NCBI GenBank assembly: GCA_039105265.1 | Contig: JAPFFF010000002.1 | Coordinates: 4,774,001 to 4,838,000 of the forward strand | Direction: 5' to 3' | Source: Tritrichomonas musculus | Lineage: Eukaryota; Parabasalia; Tritrichomonadida; Tritrichomonadidae | Length of the DNA stretch: 64,000 nucleotides | Shown here: positions 1 to 9,231 of the stretch, one piece after another | How positions within the stretch are numbered: the stretch's first letter is position 1 | How the letters are laid out: the number at the start of each line of letters is the position of its first letter | The notes under the pieces: model-generated | Seen by the model: only the letters and a program-made list of their open reading frames with translations | What the model was told of the DNA's origin: nothing | Databases searched by the model: none | Translations under genes and position numbers: made by a program

Positions 1-89
1 GAATTAAATTGTTAATTTGATTTTGTTGGTCATTGATTTGAATTTGTTGTATATAAATTTCAGAATCTTTTTCATAAATTCGACTTTTA
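1..89 (-). other. Left flank of the Maverick: other side of the interrupted KilA-N gene
   Basis: This short stretch lies outside the left terminal inverted repeat. Its last five bases, TTTTA (85-89), are repeated immediately after the right end of the element at 25810-25814, so it is the left half of the target site. Read on the minus strand it is open throughout and rich in Gln, Asn and Ile codons, like the coiled-coil tail of the KilA-N gene on the other side of the element. I infer that the Maverick landed inside that gene. Confidence 0.75.
85..89. repeat. Target site duplication, left copy (TTTTA)
   Basis: TTTTA here equals TTTTA at 25810-25814, directly abutting both ends of the element. 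Mavericks typically make duplications of 5-6 bp. Confidence 0.85.
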
Positions 90-316
90 AGTAGTATATA
101 CGAGTCGGTTTCCGCTGGGGCTGGCACCCCACGCGTCAACACGAACTCGTCATAAAAGAAAAAGAAAAGAAAAGAAAAAGAAAAAAAGAAAAGAAAAGAA
201 AAAAATATTCTTGTTCTCACTACTGCTCCCCATCAATGAAACGGCACAGGTACCCCACCCCACAACCGCCCATCTTTGAAACGGCACAGGTACCTGCCCC
301 GAGAATCTCGTACCTA
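90..316 (+). repeat. Left terminal inverted repeat of the Maverick
   Basis: It matches the reverse complement of 25583-25809 over 227 bases with one difference that I can see (near 276). It has three parts: a GC-rich outer 60 bases, a purine-only tract of A and G at about 153-204, and an inner part holding two copies of GAAACGGCACAGGTACC (238-254 and 278-294) 40 bases apart. The inner copies extend to about 24 similar bases. By analogy with other protein-primed elements the outer end is where integrase and the replication primer protein act. Confidence 0.95.
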
Positions 317-323
317 TCCCTAC

Positions 324-2924
324 TCATGGTTTTGAATAAACTTCAAGATATGGTTTACGATAATACATTGATGAATTAAATGAGTCCAGTAATTCGTCTG
401 GTATTTGATAATAACCGTTAGAATTTTGAGTTAAAGGTTCTGTATTTCCATTTAGTTCATCAAGATAAGAAACGCATTCCTCAGTCTCAAAGTTTATCTT
501 TAATCTAATGTAGTGTTTGACATCTTTATCGTCATTTAATACAAATGCATATTCACTGTCATCATTATGCATTTCAAAACATATATCGAAATACATGACT
601 CCTCCCCGATCACTTACTTCCCAATAATCATTTTCACCAACTTCATGATTATTAAACCCTTGATAGAAATCAGGCAAAGTTGGTCCATGTGGTTCAAGCG
701 CATAAATTCTAGCTTCCATTGCTGCTATAGTATCTTTTAATGCGATATTTTCACCCTCTAATGTCTCTATCCTACGTATAAGTACATCTAGACCTTCATT
801 AGCTTCATCCACAGTAGGGTAATTATCAAACTCAGCCTCTAGCTCATTGACCTTCTCAGCTAACAACTTGAAACAAGGCTTGAGTGAATCCCTAAACATA
901 TTGCTGATATCCATAGCACCACTTAATGTCAAGGTTCCAGTATCAGGGTTATCATTCTCATCAGTAAAAGGTAGTTCATCAAGTTGCTTATACTCCTCTT
1001 CACACCAGGTAATTATAGGTGTTATATCTTTGGTTATGCTTCTTGCTGTAGTACCTGACATGAAGTTAATGCTATTTCTAACCAAATCACTCATACCTTT
1101 GGTTGACTTATGCGAGAATAACCTTTTAAGGAATCCTCCACCTTTTATGGTAGGAAAGCTTATACCATCTGGAAATAGCTGCATACCAATAGAACCTATT
1201 GATCCAGCAGTACCTGCAACTCCAAAAGCTAATGCAGTCCATGAGACTATACGTAAATTATCTACATCATCCTCCAGATGTTGAGTAACTTGTTCAGTCC
1301 TTGATACTCTACCTTTTAGACTTTCCATAACAGTGTTCATTTCGTTAACATCATAGCTAATAACATCTACATTATTGGTAACTAAGTTTAAATCACTCCT
1401 CATAGTAGTAATATTATCAGCAGTAATTATCTTAGAGGAGGTAATATTATAATCAGTATATAAGGTTGTTGCCCCATTAGGATTTGGGGATACTTCATAA
1501 AATTGCTGCTTAATGATATACTCGAATGGGTTAGTAGTTGAATCCCAATGAACCTCATCTATTGGGTCAACATATTCATCTGCTAAATATATCTTAATAT
1601 CCCTTGAGTCATTAGTAGTCGAAGCTGCATATGTATATTCAAGCTTTTCACATGAATCAAGTACACCATGTAAGAACAACCATACCTTGTCTCCTCCATT
1701 GCCTTCTTTTCCAGTAGGTCGAACTGAGAACCTATTTGCATTTTTAGAACCTTCAAGAGTTATATCTAGGTAGAGTTCATCAATAGCACTAGTTTCTAAT
1801 TTATTAGTAGCATTATTCATCTTATAGCACCTTATTGCTTCAATATCATATCCAACTTTTGTACCTCCTTGACTTGTTTGATATCCTAGACCATATTTCG
1901 AAAAAGGTTCTACCTCCCCTGTCTTTAATTTTACAAAACAGTCTATTTTGCACTTACCTCCATGAATCATGTAATGCAGTATGTTATCAGGAGAGTAGTC
2001 ATTAGGCTTATTAATCAGTTTCATGTTCCTCTCACTCCTCTTGACTTGTATGTAGGTACCATCTTCACCATACTCATTCTCCTTATTTAATCCATTAACT
2101 AATCTACCATTGATATGACCTTGTATGTTATCACCTACCCATTTTGTACCATCCCATGATAAAAACCACTTATTACCAAAACAATACTCATTAAACCTAA
2201 ACTCTAAGTCATTAGGTATAGTATATCCAGTATCTATGTTCCATTGAAGTAACCAATATTTCTTGTTATCTATCACAACCTGACTAGTTGATGTAGGCTT
2301 ATATAAGTATAGTACATCGCTTTTACGTAAACTTAATGCATTATCAGCTTTTATTATAGAACACTTTATTGCCTTCTCTGTCTGTAAAGAATCAGTTATA
2401 TATTCATTCATTATGCTCAACTCCCCATTCAGCCACAAGGTATATGGGTTGAAGTCTAGTTTACTATCAAAAGCTATATTCATATATCCCATAATGGTAC
2501 TATTATTTATACTGCATCCATTACTACTTTTAGTTATCAAAGGAGAATATACTTGACCATCCTTAACATATATGTAGAACTCCTTAACTAAATTACCACT
2601 TGTATCATATACTATATTCTTCCTCAATACTATCTTAAATATATTAGTCTGGGTTTTTATATCATTGAGCTTATTAATGAAGTCTTCAGGCAAATTAACA
2701 AACTTAAGGATATTGTAAGTTGTTGTTGAAGACTCAAATGATACATACTGTATATTTTTATTTTTAATATCAACTTCTGGTAAACCTTCGACCTCATTAA
2801 ATAAATGACCTGTCTGTACATAGTTATCTAAGTCACCCAAGGTTAATAACTGGCTACCTTTTCGAGTAGCATCCCCTATCTTAAACTGTATATCTCCTTT
2901 AAATCTTGTAGTAGTATCACTCAT
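324..2924 (-). CDS. Large fibre-like Maverick protein, shorter paralogue
   Basis: A protein of 866 residues starting at the ATG at 2924 (MSDTTTRF...). The longer frame to 3011 overlaps the upstream gene and is less likely. The middle is clearly related to the 1844-residue protein encoded just upstream. Both share a segment with LYLY+P, a W-x-IDxxYxIP stretch, FRFxxYxFGxxWxLxWDGxxW, and a block around QQFYEVxPxP followed by TDYNIxSSKIIxADNI. After this come a coiled coil, one hydrophobic alanine/glycine-rich segment (about residues 560-582), a second coiled coil (about 680-740) and a beta-rich tail of about 100 residues. I infer a virion surface or fibre role from the coiled-coil, multi-domain layout. 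No enzyme motif is visible and I do not recognise a named family. Confidence 0.85.
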   Translation of the reverse strand: MSDTTTRFKGDIQFKIGDATRKGSQLLTLGDLDNYVQTGHLFNEVEGLPEVDIKNKNIQYVSFESSTTTYNILKFVNLPEDFINKLNDIKTQTNIFKIVLRKNIVYDTSGNLVKEFYIYVKDGQVYSPLITKSSNGCSINNSTIMGYMNIAFDSKLDFNPYTLWLNGELSIMNEYITDSLQTEKAIKCSIIKADNALSLRKSDVLYLYKPTSTSQVVIDNKKYWLLQWNIDTGYTIPNDLEFRFNEYCFGNKWFLSWDGTKWVGDNIQGHINGRLVNGLNKENEYGEDGTYIQVKRSERNMKLINKPNDYSPDNILHYMIHGGKCKIDCFVKLKTGEVEPFSKYGLGYQTSQGGTKVGYDIEAIRCYKMNNATNKLETSAIDELYLDITLEGSKNANRFSVRPTGKEGNGGDKVWLFLHGVLDSCEKLEYTYAASTTNDSRDIKIYLADEYVDPIDEVHWDSTTNPFEYIIKQQFYEVSPNPNGATTLYTDYNITSSKIITADNITTMRSDLNLVTNNVDVISYDVNEMNTVMESLKGRVSRTEQVTQHLEDDVDNLRIVSWTALAFGVAGTAGSIGSIGMQLFPDGISFPTIKGGGFLKRLFSHKSTKGMSDLVRNSINFMSGTTARSITKDITPIITWCEEEYKQLDELPFTDENDNPDTGTLTLSGAMDISNMFRDSLKPCFKLLAEKVNELEAEFDNYPTVDEANEGLDVLIRRIETLEGENIALKDTIAAMEARIYALEPHGPTLPDFYQGFNNHEVGENDYWEVSDRGGVMYFDICFEMHNDDSEYAFVLNDDKDVKHYIRLKINFETEECVSYLDELNGNTEPLTQNSNGYYQIPDELLDSFNSSMYYRKPYLEVYSKP

Positions 2925-2943
2925 TTTAGTTAAATAAAACTTC

Positions 2944-5900
2944 TCATTCGATGTTAGCACATTTAGCTTCAAGTGCTGCAAGTCTTGCCTCAAGAGTATC
3001 AATATATGCATCCTTCTGGTCTATCATTTCCTTCACTTCTACTTTAGTAATATAAGCAGTCATATCTATATCTTCTAATGGATGTTTTGTACTTGACTTA
3101 TTTTCAAGCTCTTTGATTTTCTCGCACATGAATGCTATTGTACCCTTTAAAGTATCGCGATATGTCTTTGCAATATTAATACATGTATCGAATGAAACCA
3201 TCATCTTATCAGCATCCTTCATTGTTATTTCAAGTTCAGGTTCATCATCTGTTTCTTCATGATATGCCCATGCAAGAATCTTTTCTAATACATCTTCCTC
3301 TGCTAATGTCTCTGGGTTATCATTACGACGGAACCAACTTGGAATATTAAATAATCCTATTCTATTTGCTACATATGCTTCTGCTGCTACTCCTGCTATA
3401 GCTGCTGCATCACCAGGATGATGTCTAACAAACTGCCATTGACCATGTAAGAACCTTCTAGCAACATAACCTACTGCTCCCATAATAACCTGGGTAGTTG
3501 CACTTATAACACCATCTTGTTGGTACATTTCTATCACTCCATTCACAATATTAATTACATGTAGTCTTCTTCTATCTATTGTAGCAACTACATTTCCATT
3601 ATATAGTACTTGTGTTATTTCTTCACCAGTTGTTTCATCTAATGTGTCATTAAAAGCTAAAAGATTACCATGAGAATAAATATTATCCATTAGTTCTCCT
3701 CTTTGTTCATCACTCATTTGTTCTATCATTCTTGCTGTTATTGCTGGTGTTGTTCCTGGTACTGTCCAAGTATCTGTTGTGGCAACAAGGTCATAATGTT
3801 GATATCTAACTCCATTTGCATTGACTTCTATCTGTGAATTTATTCCAACAAATCGTACTTGACCTCCACTAATATTTGCTGTTGTTGGAGCAGAATAATC
3901 AATAGTAGCAACAATTGGATCAATAGTCTCTCCTCTATGATCAATAATATTTATCCATGCTTCCATTGTTTGTTCATTCAAGTAAGGTTCTAATCCAATA
4001 TCTCCATTTTGTACAAATGGTAAATTTAATCTGTCTTGCATAGATAATTGTTCAATATCTCTCGCTGTATATGTTGTTCCTTCCCATTCTATTGACCAAT
4101 TATTATCAGTAGCTCTATGTATTCTATCTGTCATCTCAATATCAGCTGGTCTTATTAGAGTCCTTCGTTGAAATACATTATTATGGATAATGAGTTGGTC
4201 ATTATAAAACAAATCATACACATTAAACCACTCTCTTCCATGATATTGGATACGTAAGATATCAGGATGACTAGCAACTAATGCATTTCGTTCTGCTCTT
4301 GTCATATCTGCAATATCTTCTAAGGTATACTGGATTCCAGATATATTGATAACAGGAACTTGATTCCTAAGTGCAATCGTAGTTGAAGCTGTATTTGTCA
4401 TTGTAGTCTGTGGTACAGTTATATCTGTTCGAATCTCATCTGTTTCATCTGTAACAACCTGTGGCTGTACTTCTCTATGAGTTCTCTCTAATGATTGCTC
4501 AGTGGTTGTGATAGTATTTGTTGCATTATCAGTATCATTATCAGTTATTGTAATCGAGGATGAATTAATATTTAATGTTTCAGTTCCATTTGTATCTGGT
4601 CTATTCCTAAAGAAGTGTAAGACATTCGAACCAAGTGTAGCAATAGCATTTCCTAACTGAGTCAGTGCATGTGTTGTCGAAAGGACAACCTGTGTAGCTG
4701 AGAATGTTGAAATAGCTCCAGCAACAGGATTTTGAACAGTTGTTGTTATTGGTAAAAATCTTTCCATAGTCATCTTATCAGCCTTCAAATCAACATTCAC
4801 CAAAAACTTACCTTGAAAGCCACTACCTCCATCACCTGGATAACCACCACCACCACCACCACCTCCTCCACCATTTCCTCCTGGACCTGCTGGGAAAGGT
4901 CTTGTTTGATATGTATTAATAGTTACAGAGTTATTGGACATATTTAATGTTGAAAGGGCACTTGCAATACAAACTGTTGATGCTAAAATATTTAATATAC
5001 TATTCGCAACTGCTACACCTTGTTTAATACTATCAGTATATTCATTATACATGGCTTGAATTCTCATTTGTTCAACTAGATTATCAACTGTCTGTTTCAA
5101 TAAAGCATAATCATAGGCTAATATATCTGTGATTCCACCAACAACATTTAAATCTCGACGCATAGTCATGATATTATCAGCCCATATAATCTTTGATGAA
5201 TAAATATTATAATCTGTCGATATGGTAGTGCATTTTCTTGGGTCTGGCTCTACTTCATAAAATTGTTGTTGAATAATTATATCGAATGGATTAACTTTCA
5301 CATCAAAATCAAATAATTCTTTCTCTATATATATTCGAATGTTCTTATGATTAAATCCTTCAATGATTTTAATGGAATGCCTTTTTTCTCGATGATAATT
5401 AAATGATTCGAGACAAGGATTTGACCCATAGGTATGCATAACACCTGAATTAATACAATGAGTAGGATGACAATCCCATTTTAATTCAGTTATATTTCCA
5501 TTAATATTTAGGTCAGCATAAACATATAATCCATCATCTGCATTTAATCCACTTGGCGCATCAACATACATTCTAGCTTGTTCATATTTATATCCATCTT
5601 GAGTTAAAGTACCTGAACCACTTGAATCAAAAGTTGCAGTTATTCCTTCACTTAATATGGTTCCATCTTTCTTAACAACCCTCCAATTGGTAAGATAATC
5701 TTTCAAGATATGAGCATAATTATCATCATCAGTTAAATCTTCCTTTATTGTTCCTTTTATCCATCTACCAATTCTTTCGTTATGTTTGATTGTTAAAGCA
5801 GGCGCACCGTTATTTGTGTTCATGTATGATATCTTTTCTGTACACATGTTTTGACAATTATTTCCTGTCCAATTTTTACCATCCCATGTTAATTCCCAGT

Positions 5901-8478
5901 TATGACCAAATAGATAGTCTTTGAATCTAAATACTAAATTTAGTGGTATGTCATAATCTTTATCTATATCCCATCTCATACAATAATAATTGGATTCTTC
6001 ATACGTCTTAGATGGTCTATATAAATATAACTGGTCTGATTCCTTCAAGGTAAAATACTTGGAGTCAGTTGTTGTTGTACCTCCACTTGGAATAGAATCA
6101 CATATTATTTTCCCATTTACTTTTAAGTCACCCTTTATAATATATTTACCAAGTACTGGATTCTTCTCATCTATCTCATTAGGATTATTAATAACAGGGA
6201 TACCCATACAGTCTAAAATTTTATCCCAAGCTTCAGTACTTGTAATTTGGTCTGGTATTGCTATTGCTCCGCTATTGCTTTTATCTTCTAATGATAATGA
6301 TAATGGGCTTATCTCATTACATTGATAAACATAACTATTATAATCATCATTCCATACTAATTCGCCGATTCCTTGTAAAAAATGTTCTTGATAATGCCTT
6401 ACTGCAATATCTCCAATATCTCGATTTGTCCTCCAATCTCTGTCATTAAGCATTTCACTAACATTGTTTCTTATAGCTACCCATTCCCTATGGTCTATGT
6501 CCCAAACAAAATTGGCAGGTGCTTGTAAGCTAACATCTCGCCTCCAATCATTATTATCATTTGGATGTGATCTTGGCATATTAGCTATTGTCATTGAATT
6601 AACCCAACGACCTGACTCAAGAGACCAAACATAAGTTGGTCTTAACACTGCATTCCTATTTTGTTCAGGAACAATATTAATAACAGGTCCCGGTTGTTCT
6701 GGTACAACAATACTTTCTTCTGGTGGATAATATTCCCATTGTCCTCTATCAGGATTATAAATCATTTCTCCTTCCCAATGAATATTATGTTGTACTATTG
6801 TTTGTGCTATTTCATTTCCCTTTGGGTTAATTCTCCATCCAGCTGGTACATCTTCTTCATGTGGCGCTATTGCTATCCATTCCCTATGTCCAACATCCCA
6901 GACAAAATTCCAAGGAGCTCCAAATGCAGAATTAGTCCTCCATCCAAATTGATTTGGTATATTATAAACTGCAAAACTCGTCCACATGCGAAATACTGTA
7001 CACCAAACATATGAATCATTAAATAAGGATTCTCGTTGACGTGTTGGTTGTTCTGTTTGTATTCCTATTGACTGGTATTGTCTATTCATCTCATCTAAAC
7101 CATTATCATATATCTCATAATCAAACATCTCTTGTGTAAATGACTCTACTTCATTTTGGAACCTGAGAGATGCAACATTATTTCCTAGGTTCGCAATATT
7201 ATGTAATAAATAACCTGATAATTGATTTACAGCTTGTAGACCTACATTCATATATTGAATTAGGTTTGAATCATTATCACCGCCTTCATTATCACCACCT
7301 TCATTACCTCCTTGATTATCATCCTCTTCTTCACCATTACCTTCATTACCTCCTTGGTTACCTCCTTGATTATCGTGTTTGCAATTACAAGACTTGATTG
7401 TTACAACATAATCAAATAAAGCATTATGTGAATTCACTATATCTTTAATAATCTCGAATACTAAATTTAAACATTGTCCTAACGTTATATTTAAATAGTC
7501 TTGTCCACCAGGTGGTACAACATCCACTTTCATTCCATTAGCATTTCGATGTGTATAATAGTATGTAATACCTGAATGTAATATTACATTATACAAATAA
7601 AGACCTAACATAGCTTTTGCATATTGGTCTTTATTTATATTATTATCTTTTAGATTTTGGGTATATGTCTCAAAAAACTCACGAGGACTTTTAACTTCAA
7701 CTATTTGGTCTGCAACAACTTGATCAGTACTTCCTTTATATTTATATCCTATTGTTTTTAGTCTATTATCTTGAAGATTATAATGATATTGAATAGTTCC
7801 ACTAATGAATTTTTTCCAATTTTCTTCATTAAAAGCTTCATATAAGATTTTCTTTGTTGGATTTGTTGTCTTTTCATTCTTCATAATGTTCATCAATAAA
7901 TCCCCTAAATTCGAGTATCCTACCTCTGCAAGATAAGGGTCTGGAGTAGGAGTTGGTATAGACTTTGGATATTGAAGATAATGAACAACTTTGCTTTGCC
8001 CTGTTTGTTCATCAAAAGCAATTTGTTCATATCCATCTGCTGCACACATCAATTCGGTATACATCTCATGAATAGCCTCACATGTTTTCGATTCTTCTTC
8101 AATAAATTCATTAAATGTATTAACACAAAGTTCATCTTTTATCAACTCCTTATGTGACTCTGCTTTTTCAGGTAGTGAGTCTTCTAATAAGGGTGTCTGT
8201 TCAGGTCCTTTAAATACGTATTTTAAATAATTGGCAAATTTATTTGTAATAGGTACATTGCCGAAACCATCAAGCTTTCCTCCATTTTCGATATGATTAC
8301 CAACTACTCTTTCATCTACTTCAGCCTTATTATATAAGCAACTAAATTTTGGGTAATCATCTGGGTCCTCATTTCTTATAATATCAATATTACCTTCATC
8401 ATTAACACTTATCTCTATATTTTTGTCTTTGAGCTTTTCAGCCTCACTTGATTGCAAAGAATAAAGTTTAATTGACAT
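2944..8478 (-). CDS. Giant fibre-like Maverick protein, 1844 residues
   Basis: The largest product of the element. Visible in order: an N-terminal region of about 370 residues; a low-complexity Gly/Asn/Glu/Asp linker (about 372-405); a segment holding SIGIQTEQ (GIQTE at 472-476), which resembles a dynein light chain LC8 site; two related units of about 80 residues (roughly 505-590 and 635-725), each with a NFVWDxxHREWxAI core; the region shared with the neighbouring 866-residue paralogue; a hydrophobic segment (about 1148-1172); a poly-glycine run (near 1206); several repeats built on hydrophobic and Asp/Asn residues; and a C-terminal coiled coil. It ends 20 bases before its paralogue starts, so the pair look like a tandem duplication and may be cotranscribed. 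A structural or attachment role is an inference. Confidence 0.88.
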   Translation of the reverse strand: MSIKLYSLQSSEAEKLKDKNIEISVNDEGNIDIIRNEDPDDYPKFSCLYNKAEVDERVVGNHIENGGKLDGFGNVPITNKFANYLKYVFKGPEQTPLLEDSLPEKAESHKELIKDELCVNTFNEFIEEESKTCEAIHEMYTELMCAADGYEQIAFDEQTGQSKVVHYLQYPKSIPTPTPDPYLAEVGYSNLGDLLMNIMKNEKTTNPTKKILYEAFNEENWKKFISGTIQYHYNLQDNRLKTIGYKYKGSTDQVVADQIVEVKSPREFFETYTQNLKDNNINKDQYAKAMLGLYLYNVILHSGITYYYTHRNANGMKVDVVPPGGQDYLNITLGQCLNLVFEIIKDIVNSHNALFDYVVTIKSCNCKHDNQGGNQGGNEGNGEEEDDNQGGNEGGDNEGGDNDSNLIQYMNVGLQAVNQLSGYLLHNIANLGNNVASLRFQNEVESFTQEMFDYEIYDNGLDEMNRQYQSIGIQTEQPTRQRESLFNDSYVWCTVFRMWTSFAVYNIPNQFGWRTNSAFGAPWNFVWDVGHREWIAIAPHEEDVPAGWRINPKGNEIAQTIVQHNIHWEGEMIYNPDRGQWEYYPPEESIVVPEQPGPVINIVPEQNRNAVLRPTYVWSLESGRWVNSMTIANMPRSHPNDNNDWRRDVSLQAPANFVWDIDHREWVAIRNNVSEMLNDRDWRTNRDIGDIAVRHYQEHFLQGIGELVWNDDYNSYVYQCNEISPLSLSLEDKSNSGAIAIPDQITSTEAWDKILDCMGIPVINNPNEIDEKNPVLGKYIIKGDLKVNGKIICDSIPSGGTTTTDSKYFTLKESDQLYLYRPSKTYEESNYYCMRWDIDKDYDIPLNLVFRFKDYLFGHNWELTWDGKNWTGNNCQNMCTEKISYMNTNNGAPALTIKHNERIGRWIKGTIKEDLTDDDNYAHILKDYLTNWRVVKKDGTILSEGITATFDSSGSGTLTQDGYKYEQARMYVDAPSGLNADDGLYVYADLNINGNITELKWDCHPTHCINSGVMHTYGSNPCLESFNYHREKRHSIKIIEGFNHKNIRIYIEKELFDFDVKVNPFDIIIQQQFYEVEPDPRKCTTISTDYNIYSSKIIWADNIMTMRRDLNVVGGITDILAYDYALLKQTVDNLVEQMRIQAMYNEYTDSIKQGVAVANSILNILASTVCIASALSTLNMSNNSVTINTYQTRPFPAGPGGNGGGGGGGGGGYPGDGGSGFQGKFLVNVDLKADKMTMERFLPITTTVQNPVAGAISTFSATQVVLSTTHALTQLGNAIATLGSNVLHFFRNRPDTNGTETLNINSSSITITDNDTDNATNTITTTEQSLERTHREVQPQVVTDETDEIRTDITVPQTTMTNTASTTIALRNQVPVINISGIQYTLEDIADMTRAERNALVASHPDILRIQYHGREWFNVYDLFYNDQLIIHNNVFQRRTLIRPADIEMTDRIHRATDNNWSIEWEGTTYTARDIEQLSMQDRLNLPFVQNGDIGLEPYLNEQTMEAWINIIDHRGETIDPIVATIDYSAPTTANISGGQVRFVGINSQIEVNANGVRYQHYDLVATTDTWTVPGTTPAITARMIEQMSDEQRGELMDNIYSHGNLLAFNDTLDETTGEEITQVLYNGNVVATIDRRRLHVINIVNGVIEMYQQDGVISATTQVIMGAVGYVARRFLHGQWQFVRHHPGDAAAIAGVAAEAYVANRIGLFNIPSWFRRNDNPETLAEEDVLEKILAWAYHEETDDEPELEITMKDADKMMVSFDTCINIAKTYRDTLKGTIAFMCEKIKELENKSSTKHPLEDIDMTAYITKVEVKEMIDQKDAYIDTLEARLAALEAKCANIE

Positions 8479-8481
8479 TTT

Positions 8482-9231
8482 ATGAATTATAAAATGTTAG
8501 TATCAGTGCAGAGTACAAATGCTGATGAATATAATAAGGTATCTATCAATTTGGATATACCATGGAAGTGTAAATATATTAAATATTTTGTATCTTCAAT
8601 TAATACAATAAGTAATATTATGTTGAGTACGAAAGATGATTATATAGAGTTTACACATAACAGTATTCCATTCAAGCTTAAATTCGAAGATAGATATAAT
8701 TATACCATCAAGCAAATAGAAGCAGTTTTAAATCCGCTTGCGGAGGTATCTTTTAAATATAATGATACTACTCGTACATTTACAATAAAGACACAAACAC
8801 CGTTAACAATAACCTCTATTTCCCATAGGGCTGCTTTATTAACTGGTTTATATAATACTTCATTGCCTATTGTGTTACCATCAAATGCAACATATAATAT
8901 TAAAGACATCCCAATATTAAATCATACTAAGTTGTATCTAGTATCTCTACAAGGTAATGCCATATACTCGAATATAGGTGAACAACAATATACACCTTCA
9001 GTCATTGGTAGTATAAATACATTCACTTTAGATAATAAACCACTTATATATGATTTCGAAACTGAAAGTAAACCATTAAAAATAAAAACATATACAGATT
9101 CATTAAAGTTTTTAGAATTAAGTTTAGTAGATTTTCAATACCAGCCGATATTGTTAAAAAGTCCTTTGTTCATAACTATCAAAATTAAACCATCTAACTC
9201 GACTGATGTCAATGATGTGTTAACTACGTAA
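8482..9231 (+). CDS. Candidate minor virion protein (beta-rich, 249 residues)
   Basis: It begins with MNYKMLVSVQ; an alternative start 12 bases later (8494) is possible. The protein is beta-rich: a stretch ending in DYIEF, then YTIKQIEAVLNPL, a short hairpin region with TFTIKTQT, ISHRAALLTGLY, and a C-terminal LVDFQYQPILLKSPLFITIKI. This order (a helix that loads an LN pair, then beta strands, then a LaxLLG-like turn) is seen in Polinton minor capsid or spike proteins, so I propose a virion role, perhaps the penton. It is one of the few plus-strand genes of the element. Its start lies 3 bases from the start of the divergent 1844-residue gene, and its end overlaps the end of the polymerase gene by 8 bases. 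Confidence 0.75.
   Translation: MNYKMLVSVQSTNADEYNKVSINLDIPWKCKYIKYFVSSINTISNIMLSTKDDYIEFTHNSIPFKLKFEDRYNYTIKQIEAVLNPLAEVSFKYNDTTRTFTIKTQTPLTITSISHRAALLTGLYNTSLPIVLPSNATYNIKDIPILNHTKLYLVSLQGNAIYSNIGEQQYTPSVIGSINTFTLDNKPLIYDFETESKPLKIKTYTDSLKFLELSLVDFQYQPILLKSPLFITIKIKPSNSTDVNDVLTT

Noticed and set aside
2925-3011. Upstream start for the 866-residue protein
   Set aside because: The extra 29 codons overlap the previous gene's coding sequence and have no family-like content; the ATG at 2924 follows the upstream stop closely.
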